DNA of 64,000 nt. Origin: Sulfuritortus calidifontis (GTDB lineage: Bacteria > Pseudomonadota > Gammaproteobacteria > Burkholderiales > Thiobacillaceae). This document shows positions 38,572-46,792 of this stretch, in pieces (within the stretch, counting starts at the first letter, position 1; every line of letters begins with the position of its first letter). The DNA lies in contig NZ_AP018721.1 in assembly GCF_003967275.1 (NCBI RefSeq), forward strand, positions 1,984,001-2,048,000. The letters are read 5' to 3'. Under the pieces are notes generated by a model. That model saw only the letters and a list, made by a program, of their open reading frames with translations, was not told where the DNA came from and did no database searches. The position numbers were made by a program, and so were the translations under genes.

Positions 38572-39336
38572 ATGTTTGCGACCCCTTCCGGCCTGCTGGG
38601 CATCCCCATACTGAAACGCCTCATTCCCAGCATACTGCGTCGCTATGCGGCGTTGTTCAAGCATCGCTACTCAGTCGAATCCAGGCTGGGTGTACTCATG
38701 CTGCTGGACCAGAAAAACCTGATCGACAAAAACCTGCTTGTGCGCGGCGCCTGGGAACCCGAGCAGATTTCGACCCTGACCCGCCTCGCCCGCGAGCGTT
38801 GCGCAGAAACGCAGGCCACCTGCGCCTTTCTCGACATCGGCGCTCACTGGGGCCTTTACTCCATCCTCATGGACAAGACGGGCTTGTTCGATCGCATCCT
38901 GGCCTTCGAACCGGAGCCGACCAACTTCGCCCAACTGCAGGGCAATCTCTTCGTCAATCGGGCGACCGGGGCGATCGAGGCACACCAGTTGGCCATCTCC
39001 GACCACGACGGCGAGGTGGTCATAGAGGCCGGCCCCGATTTCAACCGTGGCCGCACCTTGGTCAGTGACAAGATCGAGGCCGGGCAAAAAGGCATTCCCT
39101 GCCGCCGCTTGGATGAGCTGATCAAGCTGGATAATGCTTGCGTTGTCGCCAAGATCGACGTCGAGGGTCACGAAGCAGCAGTGCTCAGAGGCATGACCGA
39201 ATTGCTACAAAAAAACCATTGTCTGCTACAAATCGAATCCTTCGGCGAAACGGCAGAAACGCTGGAGACCCTGCTTGGCGATGGCTATCGCCGCCTACTG
39301 CGCATTGGCGACGACCACTACTTCAGCAATTTTTAA
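38572..39336 (+). CDS. FkbM-family methyltransferase
   Basis: A 254-residue methyltransferase. Its SAM motif is CAFLDIGAHWGLYSILM, followed by ILAFEPEPTNFAQLQGNL, and the FkbM signature VVAKIDVEGHEAAVLRGM is near residues 193-210. Such enzymes methylate hydroxyl groups, often on glycans. It is the last gene of the plus-strand arm, and its stop overlaps the end of the convergent glycosyltransferase gene by four bases, so there is no room for a separate terminator. Confidence 0.88.
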   Translation: MFATPSGLLGIPILKRLIPSILRRYAALFKHRYSVESRLGVLMLLDQKNLIDKNLLVRGAWEPEQISTLTRLARERCAETQATCAFLDIGAHWGLYSILMDKTGLFDRILAFEPEPTNFAQLQGNLFVNRATGAIEAHQLAISDHDGEVVIEAGPDFNRGRTLVSDKIEAGQKGIPCRRLDELIKLDNACVVAKIDVEGHEAAVLRGMTELLQKNHCLLQIESFGETAETLETLLGDGYRRLLRIGDDHYFSNF

Positions 39337-40400
39337 GCGCCGCTCCGGCTTGCCACCAAAGCCAGCGCCAACTCGGTACGGATAGCCGACGCACTGAAGT
39401 AGCGCTCATAACTTACCCGAGCCTGCCGACCAATTTCCGTCAAGACCGTAACCTGCCCTGCCATGGCCGACATGGCCTGAGCCAACGCCTCCGCCCGTCC
39501 CGGCGGCAACCAGACAATGCCACTACCGGCCGATTCCAACAGCTCGCCCGGATACGCTTCGCCCCTGCGGGTAATGACCGGCCTTCCACAGGCCAAAGCC
39601 TGGAACACCTTGTTCGGAATCACCCGAGCGGCCTTGGCCGAGGTGCCGAACACGCCCAGCAGGATGTCCGCCCGATGGATGCGTGCCGGCAGCTCTGCAT
39701 AAGCCAGGTGCGGCTCAAAGACCACGTTTTCCAGTCCTCGGGCCAGTCGCATGCATTCAGCCTTGAGCGGCCCCTCGCCGAGCAGCACCCAACGCACCGG
39801 CGGCCCCTGGTAAAGGCGGGCCGCCTCAACGATCACCTGCGGCCCCTGCAGGCCGATGAAGCTGCCATAAAACAGCACCTCCAGCGGGCGCTTGCCATCG
39901 TAAGGCGGCATTGGCGCAGGATGAAACAGGGGTTCTTCGGCCCCGACATGAATGACCCTGATCCGCGCCATTGGGATATCGAAGGTTCGCGCGTAGAACT
40001 CGGCATGGGCCGCGGTATCGGCAATGAGCATGTCTGCCGAACGCAGCAGCTTGCCCTCCCAGTGTCGCAGCCGTTCGGCCCGTCGGCTGCTCTCGGCGAA
40101 TTTACCCCGCTCGAACACCTGCTTGTCGTAAGCGGAGATCAGTGGATCGACGATCAAGGGCACGCCATGCCGTCGGCTCCAACGCCGCGCAGCGGCGATG
40201 TCGCGCTGACGGAAACAGGGCACCCAGACCAGATCCACCGCAGGCAACTTGTGCAGCATTGCCTCCCAGTCGGCGAGGGCGCTGAGCGCGGGCCGGAAAT
40301 CCACGACAGCCCACCCCAGTTCGCGAAAGGCCTGGCGCAGGATGCGATTTCTGGAATAGTCGGGGTCGAAGCGCCCCCACCAGAGGACGGTCTTGCTCAC
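39333..40400 (-). CDS. Glycosyltransferase family 4-like
   Basis: A 355-residue GT-B protein, with EVLFYGSFIGLQGPQVIVEAA at the start of the C-terminal domain and KVFQALACGRPVITRRGEAYPGELL near its end (sugar-nucleotide binding). The N-terminal domain begins TVLWWGRFDPDYSRNRIL. The GTG start overlaps the stop of the upstream GT2 gene by four bases. It is the last gene of the minus-strand arm. Confidence 0.87.
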   Translation of the reverse strand: MSKTVLWWGRFDPDYSRNRILRQAFRELGWAVVDFRPALSALADWEAMLHKLPAVDLVWVPCFRQRDIAAARRWSRRHGVPLIVDPLISAYDKQVFERGKFAESSRRAERLRHWEGKLLRSADMLIADTAAHAEFYARTFDIPMARIRVIHVGAEEPLFHPAPMPPYDGKRPLEVLFYGSFIGLQGPQVIVEAARLYQGPPVRWVLLGEGPLKAECMRLARGLENVVFEPHLAYAELPARIHRADILLGVFGTSAKAARVIPNKVFQALACGRPVITRRGEAYPGELLESAGSGIVWLPPGRAEALAQAMSAMAGQVTVLTEIGRQARVSYERYFSASAIRTELALALVASRSGA

Positions 40401-41188
40401 TTATCTTCGCCGCCGGCCTTGCGCCGCAGCCGGTTGAGCTCGCGCGCCTTGGCCAGGCGAATGAAGCGCTGGAAGGCGTACATGTGACTGACCACGATGC
40501 CATCGATGCCGTTGACGAACTCCCGGCGCAGGACATACTGCTTGAAAAAAGCGAAGGCGGGGGTCAGAAGCAAGGCCAGCAGCGAGGGATTGCGCCCCTT
40601 GGCGACCATGTCCTCGGCCTGGGCGCTGGAATAGCCGTTCACCTTCTCCACATGATGCGCCAGCGAACGGAAGGAGCGGTGAATGACCATGCCTTCGAGG
40701 CGGCCGACCCTTCCCTCTCGCACTACGACGGAATCGTGCACCAAGGCATCCTTGAACCCGGCCTTGTCCTTGCGATACAGCCGCACCGGGTGATGGAAAG
40801 CGGTCCAGGGATGGCCGCGGTCCTGAAAGGGGTAGAGCGGCAGGATGGGCAGGGTATAGGCCACGCAGGCCGGCTCGCCGCGGGCGAACAGTTCACGGAT
40901 TTCGGCCGCGAGTTCCGGGGAGATCTCTTCATCGGCATCGATGTTGAGCAGCCAGCGGTTGCGGCACAAACCCTCGCCGAATACCTTTTGCGGGCCATAA
41001 CCGCGCCAGGCATTGAACACCACCCGGGCACCGAGCGCCTCGCTCACCGTCACCGTGGCATCTTCGCTACCGCTGTCGATGACGATGACCTCGTCGACCC
41101 AGTCGAGCACGCTGCGGATGGCGACGGGGATGCGGTCGGCCTCGTTCTTGGCGATGATGAAAACGGAAATCGGCAGCTTGTCAGGCAT
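40397..41188 (-). CDS. LPS core glycosyltransferase, family 2 (WaaE/KdtX-like)
   Basis: A 263-residue inverting GT-A enzyme. ISVFIIAKNEADRIPVAIRS and EVIVIDSGSEDATV form the nucleotide site, NIDADEEISPELAAEI provides the DxD metal site, and AYTLPILPLYPFQDRGHPW matches WaaE/KdtX, which adds glucose to heptose I of the LPS core. The specific sugar is inferred from the family and is uncertain. Confidence 0.87.
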   Translation of the reverse strand: MPDKLPISVFIIAKNEADRIPVAIRSVLDWVDEVIVIDSGSEDATVTVSEALGARVVFNAWRGYGPQKVFGEGLCRNRWLLNIDADEEISPELAAEIRELFARGEPACVAYTLPILPLYPFQDRGHPWTAFHHPVRLYRKDKAGFKDALVHDSVVVREGRVGRLEGMVIHRSFRSLAHHVEKVNGYSSAQAEDMVAKGRNPSLLALLLTPAFAFFKQYVLRREFVNGIDGIVVSHMYAFQRFIRLAKARELNRLRRKAGGEDK

Positions 41189-41208
41189 GGCGGGCCACAG
41201 TCATCGCA

Positions 41209-42303
41209 TCACCCCATCAATTCCTTCAGTGCAAGTTCCACTGCGGCGATATCCATTTCGGAAGAAGCCACGTTTTCCTTACCCTGCGGACTCAGATTGT
41301 AGCGCCAGCGATACCCCAGCCCGCGCAAGCGCGCAATCAGGTAGTAGTGCGGCGTGCCGATGTTGGGGTTGAACAACTCGAGCAGGTCACCCGGACCACG
41401 CCGGAACAAGAGGTTGACCAGGCCGGCGCCATGCGGGCCGATCACCAGGCCAGCCCGCGAGAACAGATCGATCTGCTCAGCCAGCGAATACTCGGCCGGA
41501 TCGACCACCCGCACGCCATGTCGTGCCATTAGACGGAATACTTCTGCCTCGTTCCGGTAACCCCTCCGGTTCGGCGAACTGGCGCCGCGATGGACGTAGA
41601 TGGCACCGCCTTTGTCCGCATGGCACCCTGCGCCAAGACGGTCGCAGAGCCAGTCATAAGCCACGCGATCGCAGTCGAAATCGCTCGGCACGTAAATCTC
41701 TTTAGCCGCGATCGCCTCGCGCGCGCCCTGGACGATCACCTGGCGGCCACCAAAGAAACCCAGTCGCACCGTATCGGCGAAGAAACGGCAGGCCGCCAGC
41801 CGTTCCGACACCACGACGGGAATCGATTCCGGCAGCCCCAATTGCTCGGCCAAGCGCAGCTTGGGCAGCACATCGTTCAGGTAATGGAAATAATTGGTTT
41901 CGAAAATGCTGCGCAGCGAAATCACCGCGTCGAAGCGGCGGTGATCGCCACCCCAGTGTACCTGCCACTTTGGCGAACGCTCACGCACGCGAGGCCGCGC
42001 GTCGGTGGACCCCCAGACCACCCGGCCGCGGACGAACACCAACCCTGCCACCGGGTCGAGCGTGGCCGGCCCACGATACAGGCGCACCCAGGATTCGTCC
42101 GGGTCCGTCTGCCAGACACGATAGAGCGCCTGAATGTGTTCGGGCAGATCGGGTAAATCAACACCCCAGTCCTTCTGCCGGCTTTCGTGGTGAATCAGTT
42201 GCGCGGCCGACTCACGCTCGATAGCCGGCATGAGGCCGTGCTCGGCCCAACGGACAATCCGCTTGCGGACAAGATGGAGGGGCTTGGTGTAGGGGTTGGC
42301 CAT
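41209..42303 (-). CDS. Glycosyltransferase family 61 protein
   Basis: A 364-residue GT61-type (DUF563) protein. The family core is seen as NYFHYLNDVLPKLRLAEQLG, KEIYVPSDFDCDRVAYDWL and IYVHRGASSPNRRGYRNEAEV, and in the C-terminal LVIGPHGAGLVNLLFRRG. Bacterial GT61 proteins occur in capsule and LPS clusters; the donor and acceptor are unknown. It begins 15 bases after the upstream GT2 gene. Confidence 0.87.
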   Translation of the reverse strand: MANPYTKPLHLVRKRIVRWAEHGLMPAIERESAAQLIHHESRQKDWGVDLPDLPEHIQALYRVWQTDPDESWVRLYRGPATLDPVAGLVFVRGRVVWGSTDARPRVRERSPKWQVHWGGDHRRFDAVISLRSIFETNYFHYLNDVLPKLRLAEQLGLPESIPVVVSERLAACRFFADTVRLGFFGGRQVIVQGAREAIAAKEIYVPSDFDCDRVAYDWLCDRLGAGCHADKGGAIYVHRGASSPNRRGYRNEAEVFRLMARHGVRVVDPAEYSLAEQIDLFSRAGLVIGPHGAGLVNLLFRRGPGDLLELFNPNIGTPHYYLIARLRGLGYRWRYNLSPQGKENVASSEMDIAAVELALKELMG

Positions 42304-42318
42304 GGCTTGGGTGATGCC

Positions 42319-43257
42319 TCATGCCTTAGCGGCAGGACACTTGTCCGGCAGCCCCCATGCCGCTGGCCGCCCGACTAGCAACCAGGCCAACAACCGCAAA
42401 TAAGTAAGAAACTTGCTCCGCAGCCTGCTTAGCAAGCCGAGCGTCAACAGCACCGCCAGGCCATGGGTCAGCGCATTGAAGATGAGGCGCAGGATCCGCC
42501 AGGCGGCAAGGCCCACGGCGACAGGGCGCGAAAAGACCTTGCGATAGTAAATGAGGCGGGAGCGCAGCATCTCGATCTGGGCCTCACGACGGTAGGCGCG
42601 AGTGCTTGCGCCCTTGAGGTGGGTGATGCGCAGGCCCGGATCGAGCAGGATGCGCCACCCTTTGCGCCGCAGCCGCACGCACCACTCGGTCTCCTCGAAA
42701 TAGAAGAAGAAGTCCTCGTCGAGCGGACCGGCATCTTCGATGGCCGCGCGGCGTATGGCCATGCAGGCGCCCACGACGGTTTCCACCTCGACCGGCTGAT
42801 CGCCGGTCACCGGCTGCGACTTGCGCCGCAACAGCCCTACCTCGGACAGGGCAGTCGGGGCATAACCATGCGACCGCTGCCGCTCACCATTCTCGCCATA
42901 CAGCTGGCCGGCGATGATGCCAGCAGCCGGGTAGTCGCGTAGCCGGCCTTCCAGACGAACCAGGGCATCCGACGGCAGGAAGGCATCGTTGTTCAACAGC
43001 AGGATGTAATCGCCTTCGGCGCGGGCAATGCCTTGATTGCAGGCCCGGGCAAAGCCATTGTTGCAGCCGTTGGCGATCACGGTCAGCTGAGGGTAGCGGG
43101 CCGTCACCTCGGCAAGAGAGGCATCGGTGCTGCCGTTATCGACCAGGATGATTTCGTCCAGCGCCGGATCGCAGGCCTGCATCAAATGCTGCAGGGCCAG
43201 AAGCAGCCCTTCGACACCATTGCGGTGGACGATGATGATGGAAAAGCGTTTGCGCAT
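42319..43257 (-). CDS. Glycosyltransferase family 2 (rhamnosyltransferase-like)
   Basis: A 312-residue GT-A transferase: FSIIIVHRNGVEGLLLALQH, then EIILVDNGSTDASLAEV and YILLLNNDAFLPSDAL with the Asp metal site, and FFFYFEETEWCVRLRRKGWR, the ED/W motif of rhamnosyl- and galactofuranosyl-type enzymes. A hydrophobic C-terminal helix pair may anchor it to the membrane. The start overlaps the stop of the phosphoethanolamine-transferase-like gene (TGATG). Confidence 0.9.
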   Translation of the reverse strand: MRKRFSIIIVHRNGVEGLLLALQHLMQACDPALDEIILVDNGSTDASLAEVTARYPQLTVIANGCNNGFARACNQGIARAEGDYILLLNNDAFLPSDALVRLEGRLRDYPAAGIIAGQLYGENGERQRSHGYAPTALSEVGLLRRKSQPVTGDQPVEVETVVGACMAIRRAAIEDAGPLDEDFFFYFEETEWCVRLRRKGWRILLDPGLRITHLKGASTRAYRREAQIEMLRSRLIYYRKVFSRPVAVGLAAWRILRLIFNALTHGLAVLLTLGLLSRLRSKFLTYLRLLAWLLVGRPAAWGLPDKCPAAKA

Positions 43258-44876
43258 CAGGGAATCGGCAGCACTTCGCTGCCCGAGCCTTTTCTGTAGG
43301 CCAAGTAGCCGGCCGAGCCATCGAGATTGGCGCCGTTGACATAGTAAATCCCGCCGGCCTCATTGGGGTTCACCACCTCATAGCCCATCACCTTGGCAAC
43401 GGCCTTGCCGATCTCGTAATGGCTGGGATGTTGCATGGCCCTGACCTGGGCGATCTTAGCGGCATCGCCCCGGCTGGCGAAAAAGATGAATGGCACTGCA
43501 GCCACATCCGGCGTCAACATGGCATGGCCGTAGCGCCCCCCCTCACCGATCAACTCGCCATGGTCGGCGGTGAAGAAGACGTAGGTCGGTATCGGCGATT
43601 TCTCCTTCAGCGTGCGGATGATTTCATACAACACATGATCGGTGAAGCCGACCGAGTTGTCGTAGGTGTTCACCGTGAACTGGTAGCGATCGAGGTTCGC
43701 CGTGGGGTAGCGCTCGAAGCTGGGCGGATAGTTGTTGTGGTAGGGGCTGTGCGAATTGCGCTGATGGAGCACGATGAAGTTCGATTTGGCGAGATCGATC
43801 CGCTTCAGGGCCGTGACCAGGGTGGCGTCGTATTCCTTCTGGTACAAGGGCTCCATGTTCTCCTGGGTCAGGTAGTGGTCGGCGTATTCGGTACCTGAAT
43901 AAGTGGAGAGGTGCGAGGTCTGGTTGGAGATGTAATGGGTGACCAGCCCCTGCTCCTTGGCCATCTTCAACAGGTTGCTCTCGTAGCGGAACATGTGCTG
44001 GACGTTGTCCGGCTCGCGCTGGATGTTGAAAAACAAGGGCAGCGAGGCCTTGGTCGAGATGCCGCCGGCGATCGCCCGATGGTAGACGAAACCCGGGTCA
44101 TTCTTGAGCGATTCCAGCCGGGGTGTGGTCGACCGCTCATAGCCGAACAGACTCATATGGCTGTAACCCAGGCTCTCGCCCATGACCACGATGATGTTGA
44201 TCGGCCCGGGCGAGGCGCGCTTGGTCACCTCATAAGGCAGATAGGCCTTGGGCGCTTTGCCGCTCAGCCGTTCCGGCAGGTCCTTGCCGAGGAAAAAAGA
44301 CACGGCGTAATAGGTGTTCTTGAGCGAGGTCGATTTCGGATTGGGATAGAACTTCTGCGGCTTGGCGGTGCCATAGGCCTTCAGCGGCATGATCGGCAGC
44401 AGCGCCAGCAGGATCAGGGTCGGGCACAGCAGGTTCAGAGTCTGCCGATGGGTCTTGCGCCAGAGCCAGACGATGGCGGCGTAGGCGACGGCCAGCGCGG
44501 CCGTCGGTGCCAGCATGTAGGGCGCCACACCGGCCAGCGACTCCCAGATCTCGCCCTGCTCGTGGAAGAACAGCCCCACCTCGTGCGGGGCGATCAGGCT
44601 GCCGAAATAGGCGAAGTGCAGCAATTGGGACAACTGGAGCAGGCCGAAGAAGACCAGGGCGCCAGCCAAGAGCCAGGCCCGACGGATGGCCACCACCAGG
44701 AAGGTCACCACCACCAGTGCGCCGAACTCATCCGGGTTGAAAGCCACCCTGTAGGCCGGATTGGCCAGTTTGTACAAGTGATCCGGCAGCATGAGCAGCA
44801 GGGCCATGGCGAAAGTGACGATGAGGTGCACCCCTAGTCTGCGCGCCCCACCACGAACCAAAGTGCCGAACTGCAT
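43257..44876 (-). CDS. Sulfatase-type LPS phosphoethanolamine transferase-like membrane protein
   Basis: A protein of about 539 residues, with five N-terminal transmembrane helices and a periplasmic sulfatase-fold domain. IIVVMGESLGYSHMSLFGYE, with STTPRLE, matches the EptA-type GE metal site and G-Y-x-R-x-T-x-P motif. GGISTKASLPLFF supplies the likely nucleophilic Thr, and YVFFTADHGELIGE the DHGE metal site. It probably decorates lipid A or core with phosphoethanolamine. The start is uncertain: ATG 44876 follows GGGGAGG at a short spacing, and ATG 44906 is also possible. It heads the minus-strand arm. Confidence 0.88.
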   Translation of the reverse strand: MQFGTLVRGGARRLGVHLIVTFAMALLLMLPDHLYKLANPAYRVAFNPDEFGALVVVTFLVVAIRRAWLLAGALVFFGLLQLSQLLHFAYFGSLIAPHEVGLFFHEQGEIWESLAGVAPYMLAPTAALAVAYAAIVWLWRKTHRQTLNLLCPTLILLALLPIMPLKAYGTAKPQKFYPNPKSTSLKNTYYAVSFFLGKDLPERLSGKAPKAYLPYEVTKRASPGPINIIVVMGESLGYSHMSLFGYERSTTPRLESLKNDPGFVYHRAIAGGISTKASLPLFFNIQREPDNVQHMFRYESNLLKMAKEQGLVTHYISNQTSHLSTYSGTEYADHYLTQENMEPLYQKEYDATLVTALKRIDLAKSNFIVLHQRNSHSPYHNNYPPSFERYPTANLDRYQFTVNTYDNSVGFTDHVLYEIIRTLKEKSPIPTYVFFTADHGELIGEGGRYGHAMLTPDVAAVPFIFFASRGDAAKIAQVRAMQHPSHYEIGKAVAKVMGYEVVNPNEAGGIYYVNGANLDGSAGYLAYRKGSGSEVLPIP

Positions 44877-45040
44877 CAGCCTCCCCGAAGCCAAAATCGA
44901 TTGCATGCCATTTCCAAATCCATAGAGCCGACAGGCTCTGACGGCGGTCGCGCGCCGGAGTTCGCCCACGACTCGGCTAGAATGGCGGCAATTTTCCTAT
45001 AACCGCCCGACGAAGGCATGGCTTTTTTCGCCCCTGACTG

Positions 45041-46603
45041 ATGCCCGACATGCTCCAGCGTCTCGACACCCGCAGTTTTCTGCTGATCGTCGGCCTCTAT
45101 GTACTGTTGCATTTCGGCCTGCGCCTCGTCTTCTCGCCCGTACTCGGCACCGATGACGTCGAGCAGGCGATCTGCGCCCAGAGCCTGGCCCTGGGCTGCG
45201 ACCTGCGCCAGCCGCCGCTCTATACCTGGCTGCAGTGGCTGACCAACCAGATCGCGGGACCGGGCCTCGCCGGCATCTACCTGTTGAAGTATGGCCTGCT
45301 CTTCCTCACCTATCTCTGCCTCTATTTCATCGGCCGCCGCCTGTTCAGCCGCACCGCCACCGCCGCCCTCGCCGCCCTCTCGCTCTGGCTCACCTATCCC
45401 TTCGCGGTCAGCGTGCATCAGGGTGTCACCCACTCCTTGTTGCTCTCGCTGCTGCTGGCCGCCTCTTTCCTCGCCTTCCTCCGGCTGGAGGCCCATCGGC
45501 ATTGGATGGGTTATCTCCTGCTCGGCACCCTGCTCGGCCTGGGCGAACTGGCGAAATACAGCTTCGTCCTCTACGCCGCCGCCCTGGCCCTGGCCGCCTT
45601 GAGCCTGCCGCGCTACCGGACCGTGCTGCTGGATCGCCGCATCGTGCTGACCCTGGCTGCCGGTCTGCTCGTTGTGGCGCCGCACGGCCTCTGGGCCTGG
45701 GGGCGGCTGGATGCCCTCCACGGCGCCCTGGCCGGCCTGGGCCAGCAGGCCGCACCAAGCGCCTACCTGCCGCGGGTGGCCAGCGGCCTGACCAGCCTAG
45801 CCAGTGCCCTGATCCAGTTCCTCTTCCCTTTGTGGCTGATCCTGCTGCTGGCCTTTCCGCGCGCCTTCCGGCCGCTCGCGGCCGCGCCCGTTTCCCCCAC
45901 CCCTGCCCTCTCCCAGAGGGAGAGGAGAACGATGGCTCGCTACGCGAGTGTCATGCCGAACGAACCGCTGCACCTGATCGGTCGCACGCTGCTGATCGGC
46001 ATCCTGCTGCTCGCCCTGGTCGTGCTCCTGGGCGGGCCGGTGGAGATCAAGGCGCGCTGGATGCATGTCCTGTTGCTGCTCGCCCCGCTCTGGCTGTTCG
46101 GCCGCGTCGAGGCGGCCTATGGCGACCGCGTCGCCAAAACGGGCTACCTCGTCGCCCTGCTCCTGCTGCCGGCCCTGGTCATCGCCGCCTGGGCGGCCCA
46201 GACCTACCTGGCCCCGCAGTGGCACAAGCCCACCCGTTTCCACGCCCCCTATGACCAGCTCGCCAGCCTGATTCGCCAAACCAGCGGCTTCGAGCGCGGC
46301 ACCATCGTCGCCAACGAGCTGCACCTGGCCGGCAACCTGCGCCTGTTCTTCCCCGAGGCGCGCGTGGTCACGCCGGCCTATCCCCAATACCTGCCGCCTG
46401 CCATCGAAGCCGAACAGTGTTTGCTCGTTTGGGAAGAGCAGAACGACGCCGGCATGCCGCCGGCCTTGCAGGCCTTTCTCGACCGGCACGGCAAGCCTCG
46501 GGCAACGGGCAGCCCTGTCCTGGCCCGGGCGAACTATCGCTATTCGGAAACGGAAATCTTGGCAGTCGGCTATCTGGTCCTGCCTGCTGGGGATTGCCCT
46601 TAG
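45041..46603 (+). CDS. GT39/ArnT-like membrane glycosyltransferase, with an in-frame REP-derived insert
   Basis: A 520-residue polytopic protein. The first periplasmic loop after helix 1 has SPVLGTDDVEQAICAQSL and QPPLYTWLQWL, the acidic pair and P-P-x-Y motif of GT39/GT83 enzymes that use lipid-phosphate sugars in the periplasm, such as ArnT. About ten to twelve membrane helices follow. Residues 284-296 (SPTPALSQRER) are encoded by a REP-like palindrome in frame and fall in a loop between helices. It is divergent from the phosphoethanolamine-transferase-like gene, and both could modify LPS. Confidence 0.85.
   Translation: MPDMLQRLDTRSFLLIVGLYVLLHFGLRLVFSPVLGTDDVEQAICAQSLALGCDLRQPPLYTWLQWLTNQIAGPGLAGIYLLKYGLLFLTYLCLYFIGRRLFSRTATAALAALSLWLTYPFAVSVHQGVTHSLLLSLLLAASFLAFLRLEAHRHWMGYLLLGTLLGLGELAKYSFVLYAAALALAALSLPRYRTVLLDRRIVLTLAAGLLVVAPHGLWAWGRLDALHGALAGLGQQAAPSAYLPRVASGLTSLASALIQFLFPLWLILLLAFPRAFRPLAAAPVSPTPALSQRERRTMARYASVMPNEPLHLIGRTLLIGILLLALVVLLGGPVEIKARWMHVLLLLAPLWLFGRVEAAYGDRVAKTGYLVALLLLPALVIAAWAAQTYLAPQWHKPTRFHAPYDQLASLIRQTSGFERGTIVANELHLAGNLRLFFPEARVVTPAYPQYLPPAIEAEQCLLVWEEQNDAGMPPALQAFLDRHGKPRATGSPVLARANYRYSETEILAVGYLVLPAGDCP
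45894..45928. repeat. REP-like palindrome inside the GT39-type coding sequence
   Basis: CCCTGCCCTCTCCC-AGAGGGAGAGG inside the gene encodes SPTPALSQRER, a peptide familiar as read-through of REP-type repeats in proteobacteria. The frame stays open. Confidence 0.8.
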
Positions 46604-46608
46604 TTCAT

Positions 46609-46661
46609 CCCCTCCCCCATTTATGTACCCTAAAGGGCATAAGGGGGGGCTGGGAGGGGGA
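46609..46661. repeat. REP-like palindrome with a TTTATG spacer
   Basis: CCCCTCCCCCATTTATG...CATAAGGGGGGG is followed by CTGGGAGGGGG, in the convergent gap between the GT39-type gene and mgtE. It may serve as a bidirectional stop hairpin. Confidence 0.7.
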
Positions 46662-46693
46662 TGACTTCGTCTAAGCGCCACGTCTCCCCACCC

Positions 46694-46781
46694 AACCCTC
46701 CCCGCACGCGGGGAGGGCGCATAAGCGTCACCGATCTTAACATCCGCTCCGCACAACCCTCCCCGCACGCGGGGAGGGCGC
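46694..46781. repeat. Two identical 27-bp REP-like palindromes
   Basis: AACCCTCCCCGCACGCGGGG plus AGGGCGC occurs at 46694-46720 and again, identically, at 46755-46781 with 34 bases between. Each forms CCTCCCCGC-AC-GCGGGGAGG. The 189-base convergent gap 46604-46792 holds only these repeats. Confidence 0.85.
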
Positions 46782-46792
46782 CGCTCATTCCC

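Noticed and set aside
46694-46781. Possible CRISPR-like repeat pair
   Set aside because: Only two units, fully palindromic, and matching the REP-like family elsewhere; no cas genes.
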